Below, one piece after another: positions 18,820 through 30,124 of a DNA stretch of 37,479 nucleotides (position 1 is its first letter; every line of letters starts with the position of its first letter). Made by a program: the position numbers and the translations under genes. A model generated the notes under the pieces. The model did not search any database. It had not been told where the DNA came from and saw only the letters and a program-made list of their open reading frames with translations. This stretch comes from an uncultured Fidelibacterota bacterium. GTDB taxonomy: Bacteria > Fidelibacterota > Marinisomatia > Marinisomatales > Marinisomataceae. The stretch lies in the NCBI GenBank assembly GCA_902575395.1, contig CACGRA010000006.1, forward strand, positions 1 through 37,479, written 5' to 3'.

Positions 18820-19218
18820 ATGATTAAAATTAAAGAATCAGAATTACATTTTTCATTTGTCCGATCCCAAGGGCCTGGAGGTCAGAATGTGAATAAAGTA
18901 TCTACTGCTGTACAGTTGCGATATAATATTCATGAATCTGATATTCCAAAACACATCAAAGAACTGTTTATAGAAAAATATTCTAATAGAATTTCCAAAA
19001 ATGGTGACATCATTATTATTGCACAAAGTTATCGAACACAGAATAAAAATAAAATTGATGCTATCAACCGTTTAGAATCTTTATTTTCTGACATAAAAAT
19101 TCCTGTAAAGAGAATTGCTACGAAACCTTCTAAGGCTTCGAAGATTAAAAGGGTTGAAAGCAAAAAAAAGAGATCGTTAGTAAAGAAAAGTAGAAAGAAA
19201 GTTAGCTTAGATGATTAG
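18820..19218 (+). CDS. arfB: Peptidyl-tRNA hydrolase ArfB-like (GGQ release-factor domain)
   Basis: VRSQGPGGQNVNKVSTAVQLRYN and Lys/Arg-rich C-terminal tail. Confidence 0.88.
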   Translation: MIKIKESELHFSFVRSQGPGGQNVNKVSTAVQLRYNIHESDIPKHIKELFIEKYSNRISKNGDIIIIAQSYRTQNKNKIDAINRLESLFSDIKIPVKRIATKPSKASKIKRVESKKKRSLVKKSRKKVSLDD

Positions 19219-19774
19219 ATATATTATTTCACTATTAATTCTATCGTTTGCAGTTGCGCAAGACTTGAATATTGAAGAAACAGAAAAAGATTCTATATTT
19301 TTTGAATCGATTCTTGCGGATACAGTTACTGATTTAGAGCTAATGTTAATTGCTGATATCAATCGTAATAAAATTTTAGAGAAATATTTAGAATTAGATA
19401 TTATTTCAGAGTCATTACAATTGAATGCTCCTAAATATGATCGATTTGAACGTAAAAATAATCAAGGATTTTATCTGCCTACTGGTCATGCTACCACACT
19501 ATACTTTGATAGAGGAGTAGTCGGTTGGTCAGAAGCAAGTAAATGGTTGATTGAAAATAATGAATCATATTCAAGTGGGTTTTTTAATACTTCATTTGAA
19601 AAGTTTACCTACTATAATTCAAGAAAAGGTTTTGTAGATACAGATAATTATTTTAAAGATCCTTGGAACCAAAGAGACATTAACGATTATATTCGTTATA
19701 TGCATATGCCACCAACTATGACAATCATGCATCCAATGGAAGCAAATACGATTTATGATCCAAATCGTAATTGA
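19211..19774 (+). CDS. Exported protein of unknown function
   Basis: Signal peptide ...SFAVAQ; no recognised domain; overlaps murE start by 20 bp. Confidence 0.65.
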   Translation: MIRYIISLLILSFAVAQDLNIEETEKDSIFFESILADTVTDLELMLIADINRNKILEKYLELDIISESLQLNAPKYDRFERKNNQGFYLPTGHATTLYFDRGVVGWSEASKWLIENNESYSSGFFNTSFEKFTYYNSRKGFVDTDNYFKDPWNQRDINDYIRYMHMPPTMTIMHPMEANTIYDPNRN

Positions 19775-21206
19775 GGATGTTTTGCGCAATGTTGCGCAAT
19801 CAACTAGTGCTATTCAGAGCAAACAAGTTTTAGGAATCACTTCTGATTCAAGACAAGTGCAGCCTGGCTTTATCTTTGTTGCAATAAAGGGCGTTTCTGT
19901 GGATGGAAATCAGTTTATTAATGATGCTTTTGATAAAGGCGCTGTATGTGTTATTACAGATGCTAATGATATAGAAGATACTGATACAGTTATTAAGGTG
20001 AGCAATGCAAGAAAAGCGTTAACTCAGTTAGCATCAAATTTCTATGGAAATCCTGAAAAGCATATTAAAACCATTGGAATTACGGGTACAAATGGAAAAA
20101 CGTCTACCACACTTATATTGAAAGATATATTGGAGGCAGATGGTAAAAAAGTAATTCAAATTGGCACTTTAGGAATTATTCCCAAAATTCAATCCCTTGA
20201 TTTTTCTTTAACCACTCCAGATCCTGTATCTCTTTTTCAAGTATTGCATTATGCAGTAGAAGAAAAATTTGATTATGCTGTTTTAGAAGTATCTTCTCAT
20301 GCTTTATCGCAAAATCGTGTGGATAGCATTGTATTTGATTCGGTTGGATTTACTAATCTTACTTTAGATCATTTAGATTATCATAAGTCTCTTGACAACT
20401 ATTTTAATGACAAGAAAAAGTTGTTTGGATTAATAAAAGAAGGAAATAATCCATTGATATTAAGTGACACTGATTATGGAAAAGCTATTTGCAAAGACTA
20501 TCCAAATTCTAAGAAAGTTTCTTTGGATAATTCAGATGCAGATTATTTTTGTGAAGACATATCTATCAATCAAGATGGCATTACTGGAATCATTCACTCA
20601 AAAGATAGTTCCGTACAAATTAATTCAATGTTAATTGGAAGATATAATTTAGAAAATATACTTTTAGCTTCTTCTATTGCATTAGAGATTGGTATACAAC
20701 AATCATCTATTGAACAAGGTATTAAAAATTGTGATTATATAGATGGAAGAAATGAAAATATTTCTCAACCAGAATGGCCAGATATTATTGTTGATTACGC
20801 TCATACACCTGATGCGTATAGAAATATGTTGAGTTCCATCAAAGAAATATATCCAGATAAAACAATCAAAGTGTTGTTTGGAGCAGGAGGGAATAGAGAC
20901 CAATCAAAAAGACCAGAAATGGCTAAAGCAGTTCAAGAATTTGCTGATGTCGCTTATTTAGTTCCTGATAATCCAAGATTTGAGGACATTAACAAGATTA
21001 ATAATGATGTGATATCAGGATTTTCAAAAGATATGTTCCAAGTATTTGATAATCGTAAGGATGGATTGTTAGTTGCATTGGAAAACTTAGATTCCAACGA
21101 TATCTTAATTATTTTTGGAAAGGGAAATGAAAAATTTCAAGAAATTAATGGAGAAAAATTACATTATTCTGATAGAGAGATTATAGAGGATTTTTATGCG
21201 AATTGA
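19755..21206 (+). CDS. murE: UDP-MurNAc-tripeptide synthetase MurE (probably meso-DAP adding)
   Basis: GITGTNGKTSTT, VLEVSSHAL, DNPRFED (DNPR motif), VDYAHTPDA. Confidence 0.95.
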   Translation: MIQIVIEDVLRNVAQSTSAIQSKQVLGITSDSRQVQPGFIFVAIKGVSVDGNQFINDAFDKGAVCVITDANDIEDTDTVIKVSNARKALTQLASNFYGNPEKHIKTIGITGTNGKTSTTLILKDILEADGKKVIQIGTLGIIPKIQSLDFSLTTPDPVSLFQVLHYAVEEKFDYAVLEVSSHALSQNRVDSIVFDSVGFTNLTLDHLDYHKSLDNYFNDKKKLFGLIKEGNNPLILSDTDYGKAICKDYPNSKKVSLDNSDADYFCEDISINQDGITGIIHSKDSSVQINSMLIGRYNLENILLASSIALEIGIQQSSIEQGIKNCDYIDGRNENISQPEWPDIIVDYAHTPDAYRNMLSSIKEIYPDKTIKVLFGAGGNRDQSKRPEMAKAVQEFADVAYLVPDNPRFEDINKINNDVISGFSKDMFQVFDNRKDGLLVALENLDSNDILIIFGKGNEKFQEINGEKLHYSDREIIEDFYAN

Positions 21207-22434
21207 TATCATCGAAACTGATTTATTCCTTAGCTATCTTTCTGAGGCACTTAATCGGGACAATCTTTCTCCAGTCAGTGGAATTACTACAGATAGTCGA
21301 CATGTTAAAGAGAATGATTTATTTTTAGCAATTAAAGGAGAACATTTTGATGGATCTGATTTTATTGATGAAGCATTATCTAATGGTGCAATTTATGCTA
21401 TTGCTCAATCTGTGCATGAAAACGATAATGTTTTTACAGTAGATGATGTGATTGAGTTTATTGGAAAGATTTGTTCTGAATGGATGGTTAATTTTAATGG
21501 AAAAACGATTGCTATTACTGGAAGCAACGGTAAAACCACTACAAAAGATTTGATTTCGCATATCCTTATTAAGAGTGGACATAATGTTTCTAAGACTGAA
21601 GGAAATTTTAATACATCAATTGGAGTTCCTTTGACTATATTTTCCTTCTCAAATGACCCTTCACAAATCTATGTTTTAGAGCTTGGTGCAAATCAAGTGG
21701 GAGACATTGATTATTTGTCATCCCTTGTTAAGCCAGATATAGGAATTGTAACAAATATTTCTGGTGCTCACTTAGAAGGGTTTGGATCAATTGAAAATAT
21801 CCGTAAAGAAAAGAAATCAATTTTTAATCATTCTAATAAAGGATATTATGGTGATGAAATTGAGACTTCAGTTACTTTATCCAATCATCCTCTTGCAAAT
21901 AATAAAGTATTTTTAAAAAATGCTTCTATTGCTTATGAAGTTTGTAAAGATTTTATGGTTAAGAGCGATCAAGAAGAGTTTTCTCGAATAATAGAAGACT
22001 TTGTTTTACCAAAGGGAAGAGGACAGATTTATTCTTTATCTAAAGGGATTGTGTTAATTGATGATACCTACAATGCAAATCCAGAATCTGTAAAGGCTGC
22101 TATTGATAATCTTGCAAGACATAAAACGAAGGGAAGAAGAATTTTTATATTCGGAGATATGAAAGAGTTGGGAGAAAATGAAATAGATTTTCATAAAGAA
22201 ATTGCTAATTATTGCGAAGGAAAAATTGATGGGATTATTTGTTATGGAGACTTGGCAAAAAATACTTTTAACAATAGTAAAAGTATTTCCTTACGCTTAC
22301 ATTTCGACAATAAAGATGCACTTGTTGCTGAGGTTTGTAGCTTGCTAGAAAATGACGATATTATTATGTTAAAAGGCTCTAGAAGTATGGAATTAGATTC
22401 GGTAGCAGAGGATATTAAAAACCATGTTAAATGA
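21196..22434 (+). CDS. murF: UDP-MurNAc-tripeptide-D-Ala-D-Ala ligase MurF
   Basis: AITGSNGKTTTKDLI, EGNFNTSIGVPLT, LIDDTYNANPESVKAAI, IFGDMKELGE. Confidence 0.95.
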   Translation: MRIDIIETDLFLSYLSEALNRDNLSPVSGITTDSRHVKENDLFLAIKGEHFDGSDFIDEALSNGAIYAIAQSVHENDNVFTVDDVIEFIGKICSEWMVNFNGKTIAITGSNGKTTTKDLISHILIKSGHNVSKTEGNFNTSIGVPLTIFSFSNDPSQIYVLELGANQVGDIDYLSSLVKPDIGIVTNISGAHLEGFGSIENIRKEKKSIFNHSNKGYYGDEIETSVTLSNHPLANNKVFLKNASIAYEVCKDFMVKSDQEEFSRIIEDFVLPKGRGQIYSLSKGIVLIDDTYNANPESVKAAIDNLARHKTKGRRIFIFGDMKELGENEIDFHKEIANYCEGKIDGIICYGDLAKNTFNNSKSISLRLHFDNKDALVAEVCSLLENDDIIMLKGSRSMELDSVAEDIKNHVK

Positions 22435-23527
22435 ACTATTAGATTCGTTAAGAAATTTATTTGAATATATCACATTTAGTGCAGGAGCAAGTGCGATTCT
22501 AGCACTTTTGATTAGTTTTATTTTTGGTCCAATTATTGTTCGAAATCTTACAAGGCTTCAAATTGGAGAATCCATTAGAGATCATGGTCCAGAGAGCCAT
22601 CATGAAAAAAAAGGGACACCAACTATGGGCGGTGTTCTTATCATTGTTGCTACAATAATCCCTACTTTAATATTTGCAGATATAAATAATCTGTTTATAC
22701 AAATTATTTGTGTTTCAATGCTTTGGATGGGTTGCGTTGGTTTTTACGATGATTATTTAAAATCCATAAAGAAAAAAGATGGAGGCTTAGCTGGACGTTA
22801 CAAGCTCATTGCCCAATCTATGCTTGGTATTTTTATCTCATTTATGATCATTAATTCTGGTGCTTATATTGCTGATGGCATAGATAAGACTTATTTCACC
22901 TTTGTTCCATTTTTAAAGTATGTTTCAATTGATTTTCTTAATCCATTCATTTACACATTATTTATAATTCTTGTTGTATCTGCAACATCTAATGCTGTAA
23001 ATCTAACCGATGGACTTGACGGTTTAGCTACAGGATTGCTTGCTATATCTGTTAGTGTATTTGGAGTGTTGTCTTATATATCTGGAAGAGTTGATTTTTC
23101 TGATTATCTAAATATTACCTATATACCAATGGCAAGTGAATTAACAATTTTTGCTGCTGCTCTTTTTGGAGGGTGTCTTGGATTTTTATGGTTTAATGCA
23201 AGGCCAGCATTAATTTTTATGGGAGATGTTGGTTCTTTATCTATGGGCGCTGCATTAGGAACATTAGCAATCCTATTAAAGAAAGAACTTTTATTAATTA
23301 TTGTTGGTGGAGTTTTTGTATTAGAAGCTCTGTCAGTAATATTACAAGTAGTGTATTATAGGTGGACTAAGAAAAAGTATGGAGCACCAAAAAAATTATT
23401 CTTAATGGCACCGCTCCATCACCATTTTGAATTAAAAGGATGGCCTGAATCACGAGTAGTGATACGCTTCTGGTTGCTTGGAATTTTCTTTGCATTATTA
23501 TCTCTTACAACCTTTAAAATCTTATAG
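22424..23527 (+). CDS. mraY: Phospho-N-acetylmuramoyl-pentapeptide transferase MraY
   Basis: GTPTMGGVLII, GFYDDYLK, NAVNLTDGLDGLATG, MAPLHHHFELKGWPE. Confidence 0.97.
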   Translation: MLNELLDSLRNLFEYITFSAGASAILALLISFIFGPIIVRNLTRLQIGESIRDHGPESHHEKKGTPTMGGVLIIVATIIPTLIFADINNLFIQIICVSMLWMGCVGFYDDYLKSIKKKDGGLAGRYKLIAQSMLGIFISFMIINSGAYIADGIDKTYFTFVPFLKYVSIDFLNPFIYTLFIILVVSATSNAVNLTDGLDGLATGLLAISVSVFGVLSYISGRVDFSDYLNITYIPMASELTIFAAALFGGCLGFLWFNARPALIFMGDVGSLSMGAALGTLAILLKKELLLIIVGGVFVLEALSVILQVVYYRWTKKKYGAPKKLFLMAPLHHHFELKGWPESRVVIRFWLLGIFFALLSLTTFKIL

Positions 23528-23529
23528 AA

Positions 23530-25263
23530 GTGAGAAGAAAAACTATCAATGTTAGCGTCGGAGATGTGATAATTGGTAGCGATTACCCTATTGTAACTCA
23601 ATCAATGACAACCGCTTCAACGTTAGATACAGAAGCTAGTGTCCAAGAAGCTATAAAAATTATTGATGCAGGCGGACAAATAGTACGATTTACTGCTCCA
23701 AATATTAAAGAAGCAGAAAACCTACAGAATATTAAAGATTCTCTAAGAAATAAGGGGTATACAAACCCTCTAGTTGCCGATATACATTTTACTCCCAATG
23801 CTGCAATCACTGCTGCAGAAATTGTTGAAAAAGTGAGAATTAATCCTGGAAATTATGTTGATAGAAAGAAGTTTGAAATAAAAGAGTATGATGATAAAAC
23901 TTACAATGATGAACTGCTTAAGATTGAAGATCGTTTTATTCCATTATTAGATGTTTGCAAAAAACATAATACTGCTATAAGAATAGGAACAAATCATGGC
24001 TCCTTGTCAGACAGAATAATGAATCGATTTGGAGATACTCCTCTTGGAATGGTTGAATCTGCTTTAGAATTTTTAAGAATTTGCAATAAAAATGATTTTG
24101 ACCAAGTTGTTTTATCAATGAAATCAAGCAATCCGTTAGTGATGGTACATGCTTATCGATTATTAGTCAAAAAAATGGATGAAGAAAACATGCATTTTCC
24201 ACTTCATCTTGGAGTAACAGAGGCAGGAGATGGGTTGGACGGTAGAATAAAGTCTTCCTTAGGGATTGGTTCGCTATTAAATGACGGTATTGGTGATACA
24301 ATTCGAGTGTCTCTTACAGAAGATCCAGAATTTGAAATACCTGCTGCGAAAAAAATTATTGATAAAACAAGAATATTAAATCCAATCAATAAAGACGACC
24401 ACAGGTTATCAGAATATCATAAAAGATCTACTTCAGCAGTGCTTAATATTGGTGGAGACAATGTTCCAGTCGTTTTATCTAGCTCTAATGTGTTGTTTGA
24501 AGGGAATGGACCTGATTATTTTTATAATGAAAAAGAATTAATAAATAATAAGAATGAAAGATTCCCTTATTTTTATTCAATTAAAGAATATCGTCAATCA
24601 GATAATAAATCTGATATAATAAATTTTGTATCTCTCAATAAAGAGACTATTACTAACTCGATTATGAGTTCTATGCCTAAAAATGTTGTATTTGTATTTG
24701 ATTTTCATGACAACGAAACTGATTTTAGAGGTATATTTAATTTTTTTGAAAAACAAGGCATTACTAACCCTGTTTTATTTAAAAAATCTTACAAAGAAGA
24801 AGATTTCGAGAAACTATCTATTGATGCATCCATAGATTTTGGTACCTTGTTGTTAGAGGGAATGGGGAATGGTCTTTGGTTAGATTCTGATCACCATCAT
24901 GAAAGAATCAATGAATTGAGCTTTTCTATTCTTCAGAATACACGCACAAGAATCTTCAAAACAGATTACATATCATGTCCATCTTGTGGAAGAACAAAAT
25001 TTAATCTTCAAGAAACTACAGCATTAGTTAAAGAGAAAACAAGTCATCTAAAAGGTTTAAAGATAGCCGTAATGGGTTGTATCGTCAATGGCCCTGGAGA
25101 GATGGCAGATGCTGATTATGGGTATGTTGGTTCAGGAAAAGATGTTATTTCTCTTTATAAAGGAAAAGATCTAGTTAAAAAAAATATATCAAGCAAAGAT
25201 GCGGTTGACGAACTAATTAACCTAATTAAAGCGAACAATGATTGGGTCGAGCCTTTAATTTAA
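23530..25263 (+). CDS. ispG: 4-hydroxy-3-methylbut-2-enyl diphosphate synthase IspG (large-insert form)
   Basis: GTG start; SDYPIVTQSMTTA, TIM barrel, inserted domain, then SCPSCGRTKFNLQ and MGCIVNGPGEMADADYGYVG [4Fe-4S] domain. Confidence 0.95.
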   Translation: MRRKTINVSVGDVIIGSDYPIVTQSMTTASTLDTEASVQEAIKIIDAGGQIVRFTAPNIKEAENLQNIKDSLRNKGYTNPLVADIHFTPNAAITAAEIVEKVRINPGNYVDRKKFEIKEYDDKTYNDELLKIEDRFIPLLDVCKKHNTAIRIGTNHGSLSDRIMNRFGDTPLGMVESALEFLRICNKNDFDQVVLSMKSSNPLVMVHAYRLLVKKMDEENMHFPLHLGVTEAGDGLDGRIKSSLGIGSLLNDGIGDTIRVSLTEDPEFEIPAAKKIIDKTRILNPINKDDHRLSEYHKRSTSAVLNIGGDNVPVVLSSSNVLFEGNGPDYFYNEKELINNKNERFPYFYSIKEYRQSDNKSDIINFVSLNKETITNSIMSSMPKNVVFVFDFHDNETDFRGIFNFFEKQGITNPVLFKKSYKEEDFEKLSIDASIDFGTLLLEGMGNGLWLDSDHHHERINELSFSILQNTRTRIFKTDYISCPSCGRTKFNLQETTALVKEKTSHLKGLKIAVMGCIVNGPGEMADADYGYVGSGKDVISLYKGKDLVKKNISSKDAVDELINLIKANNDWVEPLI

Positions 25264-25311
25264 ATTGTTCATTATCTTGACGAAGTAAACTTTTATTAGT
25301 AATCTACCCCC

Positions 25312-26349
25312 ATGAACTTAGAAATAGCTTATTTAGAGTGGATGGAGCCTATTTTAACCATTGTTGGTGGTGTATTTATAGGTTTTATATTTAAAACTTA
25401 TTTTTTCAGTAGAATAAAAAAGTTTTCCGACGGTACATCATGGAAAGGAGATGATGTTGTAATCAATGCATTTGATGCTATGGTTATATTTTGGTTCTTT
25501 TTAGCATCATTGTCTATTGCATTGAGCAATGTTGAGCTTGCTGATCCGTATAATATCTATGCATCAAAGCTGATATTTGCATTTTTAGTAATATCAATCA
25601 GTTTAACCTTATCAAAAATTATTATGGGATTATTAGATGTTTGGTCAAAGAGCAACAGTTCATTGCCTTCGACTGGTATTTTTAAAGGATTAGTCAATGT
25701 ATCCATTTATGCTCTTGGATTTTTAATTATTTTACAGTCTTTTGGAATTTCTATTACTCCTCTTATTACTGCATTAGGGGTAGGTGGTTTAGCTGTTTCT
25801 TTAGCACTTAAAGATACCTTATCTGATTTGTTTGGAGGAATTAATATATTGCTTAGCCAAACAATGAGAGAGGGAGACTATATTGAGCTAGATAATGGCT
25901 ATCAAGGTTATGTAGTAAACATAGGTTGGCGTTATACTACATTAAGAGAAAGACAAAATAATCTTATTTCTATACCTAATTCTGTCCTTTCAGGTTCTAC
26001 ATCGAAGAATTTTACATCATCAGATGCTGCATTTAGAGTGCCAATAAAGATTGGTGTATCTTATGATAGTGATTTGGATCATGTAGAGAGAGTTTCTTTG
26101 GATGTTGCTAACAAGCTTTACAATGAACTTGAATGTATAAATAAGGATTATAAGCCAACTATTAGATTTAGAGAGTTTGCCGATTCAAGTGTAAATTTCT
26201 TCATATATTTTCAAGGTAAAGAATTTGGTGATCATAATACAATTTTAAATGCATTTATTAAAGCGCTTCATAAGCGATTTAAAGAGGAAAATATTGAAAT
26301 TCCTTATCCAATTCGTACTGTGATTCATAAAAATGAAATTAAGAATTAA
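25312..26349 (+). CDS. MscS-family mechanosensitive channel
   Basis: GVGGLAVSLALKDTLSDLFGGINILLSQTMREGDYIEL MscS pore/beta domain. Confidence 0.92.
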   Translation: MNLEIAYLEWMEPILTIVGGVFIGFIFKTYFFSRIKKFSDGTSWKGDDVVINAFDAMVIFWFFLASLSIALSNVELADPYNIYASKLIFAFLVISISLTLSKIIMGLLDVWSKSNSSLPSTGIFKGLVNVSIYALGFLIILQSFGISITPLITALGVGGLAVSLALKDTLSDLFGGINILLSQTMREGDYIELDNGYQGYVVNIGWRYTTLRERQNNLISIPNSVLSGSTSKNFTSSDAAFRVPIKIGVSYDSDLDHVERVSLDVANKLYNELECINKDYKPTIRFREFADSSVNFFIYFQGKEFGDHNTILNAFIKALHKRFKEENIEIPYPIRTVIHKNEIKN

Positions 26350-26770
26350 ACCATTCAATGATGATGTCCGAGAGTTGTACGAAACTCACTCACATTTCCA
26401 CCCAGGTGATGCTGGATTAGATTTGTTTGTAGTTGAAGACCAAGTTATACCTGGAAATTCTACTACTCCAATACATTTACAGATTGCATGTGAAAACTTA
26501 GATAATAAAGCTTATTATCTTTTCCCTCGATCTAGTATTTCAAAAAGCCCATTGAGGTTAGCTAATTCAATTGGTTTGATTGATGGTGGATATAGAGGAG
26601 AATTGGTTGGTATGGTTGATAATATATACCCAGAAGACTATACAGTAAAAAAAGGAGAAAGATATTTTCAGCTAGTTGCTGTTGATAGTTCTCCAATAGA
26701 ATTTGAATTAGTAGATGAATTGTCTGAATCTTCTCGAGGAGAAGGTGGCTTTGGAAGCACCGGCAAGTAA
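26333..26770 (+). CDS. dut: dUTP diphosphatase
   Basis: HPGDAGLDLF, PRSSISKSPL, GLIDGGYRGEL, RGEGGFGSTGK. Confidence 0.93.
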   Translation: MKLRIKPFNDDVRELYETHSHFHPGDAGLDLFVVEDQVIPGNSTTPIHLQIACENLDNKAYYLFPRSSISKSPLRLANSIGLIDGGYRGELVGMVDNIYPEDYTVKKGERYFQLVAVDSSPIEFELVDELSESSRGEGGFGSTGK

Positions 26771-26840
26771 CTCAAATTTATTTGTTATTCTTGTTTATTA
26801 ATGTTAAAATTCCAAGCGCAAAATTAATAATGGAGGAAGT

Positions 26841-27155
26841 ATGGCTCTAAAAATTAAACCATTAGAAGATAGAGTTGTTGTAGAACCACTAGCTGCTGAT
26901 GAAAAAACTGCTAGCGGTATTATTTTACCTGATACAGCACAAGAAAAACCTCAACAAGGCACTGTTCTTGTCGTTGGTGAAGGAAAGAAGTGTGACTGTA
27001 AAGAAGGAAGCTGCAAAGATTGCAGTTGTTGTTCTAAATCTGCACTTAAAGCAGGTGATAAAGTTTTATATGGAAAATATTCTGGTACTGAAATCGTTCA
27101 TGATGGTAAAGAATTACTTATCATGAGAGAAAGCGATATTTTAGCGGTACTTTAA
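26841..27155 (+). CDS. groES: Co-chaperonin GroES with Cys-rich insertion
   Basis: [66 protein letters not shown]; upstream of gro[16 protein letters not shown] insert. Confidence 0.96.
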   Translation: MALKIKPLEDRVVVEPLAADEKTASGIILPDTAQEKPQQGTVLVVGEGKKCDCKEGSCKDCSCCSKSALKAGDKVLYGKYSGTEIVHDGKELLIMRESDILAVL

Positions 27156-27171
27156 AAGGAGGATTAGTTAA

Positions 27172-28812
<1,641 letters not shown>

Positions 28813-28813
28813 T

Positions 28814-29320
28814 GTGAGTGATAAGGTCTACTTATCTATTGGATCTAATATAGGAGATAAAGAATCAAATATTGCTTCTTCTATTGCAATGCTTGGTTCT
28901 TATGTAGATAACAAGAATATCAGAACATCTTCTTTTTATAATTCGGAACCGCTGTATAATCAAAATCAACCTTCTTTTATTAATATTGTTGTTGAATTGC
29001 ATACAACTTTATCTCCATTTGAATTTTTAGATCAAATTCAGGAAATAGAAAAAACGTTAGGAAGAAAGTTTCCAAGAGAAAAGAATGAACCCAGAACCAT
29101 TGATATCGATATTATTCTATTTGGAGATTCATTTATTGAAACAGATCAACTTACAATTCCTCACCCTGGTGCATTGCTACGTAAATTTGTTTTACTTCCA
29201 CTATCTGAATTAATTCCGGAACAAATTTTTCCGGGCACTAACCATAAGATTGTTGATTTATTGAATAATTGTCCGGATACTTCAAGAGTATCTAAACATT
29301 TAATTGAAAAAAACGCATGA
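28814..29320 (+). CDS. folK: 2-amino-4-hydroxy-6-hydroxymethyldihydropteridine pyrophosphokinase
   Basis: GTG start; YLSIGSNIGDKESNI, FYNSEPLYNQNQPSFIN, RKFPREKNEPRTIDIDIILFG, IPHPGALLRKFVLLPLSEL. Confidence 0.95.
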   Translation: MSDKVYLSIGSNIGDKESNIASSIAMLGSYVDNKNIRTSSFYNSEPLYNQNQPSFINIVVELHTTLSPFEFLDQIQEIEKTLGRKFPREKNEPRTIDIDIILFGDSFIETDQLTIPHPGALLRKFVLLPLSELIPEQIFPGTNHKIVDLLNNCPDTSRVSKHLIEKNA

Positions 29321-29946
29321 TAGAATCATATATAGCAATAGAAGGCCCAATTGGCGTAGGTAAAACGAGTTTAGCAGAGATTATTGCAGATAAGTTAAAT
29401 ACAAGAAAAGCATTAGAAGATTTTGAAGAAAATCCATTTTTAGACAATTTTTATGATAACATTGAAGAATATGCTTTCCAAACTCAGATGTTTTTTCTAT
29501 TACAACGATATAAGCAACAACAAGAAATTAAGCAGTTAGATGTGATGCAAAAAGGTGTTGTTACTGACTATATGTTTGATAAAGATCGTTTATTTGCCAG
29601 CTTTACATTAAGTGGACCAGAAATGGAATTATATAGTCGTGTTGCAGATATTTTGGAGCAAGATATTATTAAACCCGATCTCGTTGTTTATTTGCAAGCT
29701 GATACACCTTTATTAATGCAATATATTAAAAAACGTGGTAGAGATTTAGAAAAGGGCGTTACTTCAGATTATATCGATTTAGTTAATCAAAGATATCAAG
29801 AATTCTTTGTCAATTATGAAGACACTCCATTGTTAATTATTAATACTAATAATATTGATTTTGTAGAGAATCCTAGAGATTTAGATGAATTGCTGGAAAT
29901 TATTCAGAAACCTGTTCAAGGAACTAAGTATTTTAATCCTTCTTAA
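29317..29946 (+). CDS. Deoxynucleoside kinase
   Basis: P-loop IAIEGPIGVGKTSLAEII, FEENPFLDNFY, DYMFDKDRLFA, RGRDLEKGV. Confidence 0.92.
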   Translation: MIESYIAIEGPIGVGKTSLAEIIADKLNTRKALEDFEENPFLDNFYDNIEEYAFQTQMFFLLQRYKQQQEIKQLDVMQKGVVTDYMFDKDRLFASFTLSGPEMELYSRVADILEQDIIKPDLVVYLQADTPLLMQYIKKRGRDLEKGVTSDYIDLVNQRYQEFFVNYEDTPLLIINTNNIDFVENPRDLDELLEIIQKPVQGTKYFNPS

Positions 29947-29956
29947 ATAAATAGAA

Positions 29957-30124
29957 ATGAAGACTCTTTTATTATTAACTTTTTTGCTGGTACTTTTATA
30001 CAGAAGATTTAAATCTTTTATATCAAATTCTTCTGAAGAAAATGTTGTTCCAGAAAAAGAAAAAAATACCAAAGTTGATTATAATAAAGTTCGTGATGCT
30101 GACTTTGAGGATTTAGATGAATAA
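29957..30124 (+). CDS. Small (55-aa) single-TM protein, missing from the ORF track
   Basis: Manual translation: MKTLLLLTFLLVLLYRRFKSFISNSSEENVVPEKEKNTKVDYNKVRDADFEDLDE*; overlaps the next ATG by 8 nt. Confidence 0.65.
   Translation: MKTLLLLTFLLVLLYRRFKSFISNSSEENVVPEKEKNTKVDYNKVRDADFEDLDE

Noticed and set aside
19782-19800. Direct repeat TTGCGCAAT G TTGCGCAAT at the murE start
   Set aside because: Only 9 bp twice inside the murE coding sequence; may be chance and no function can be supported.
26771-26840. CIRCE-type (TTAGCACTC-N9-GAGTGCTAA) heat-shock operator before groES
   Set aside because: No such inverted repeat is present; groESL regulation cannot be assigned from this sequence.
26899-27126. 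75-aa ORF in an alternate frame of groES
   Set aside because: Overlaps a confidently identified groES; no independent features.
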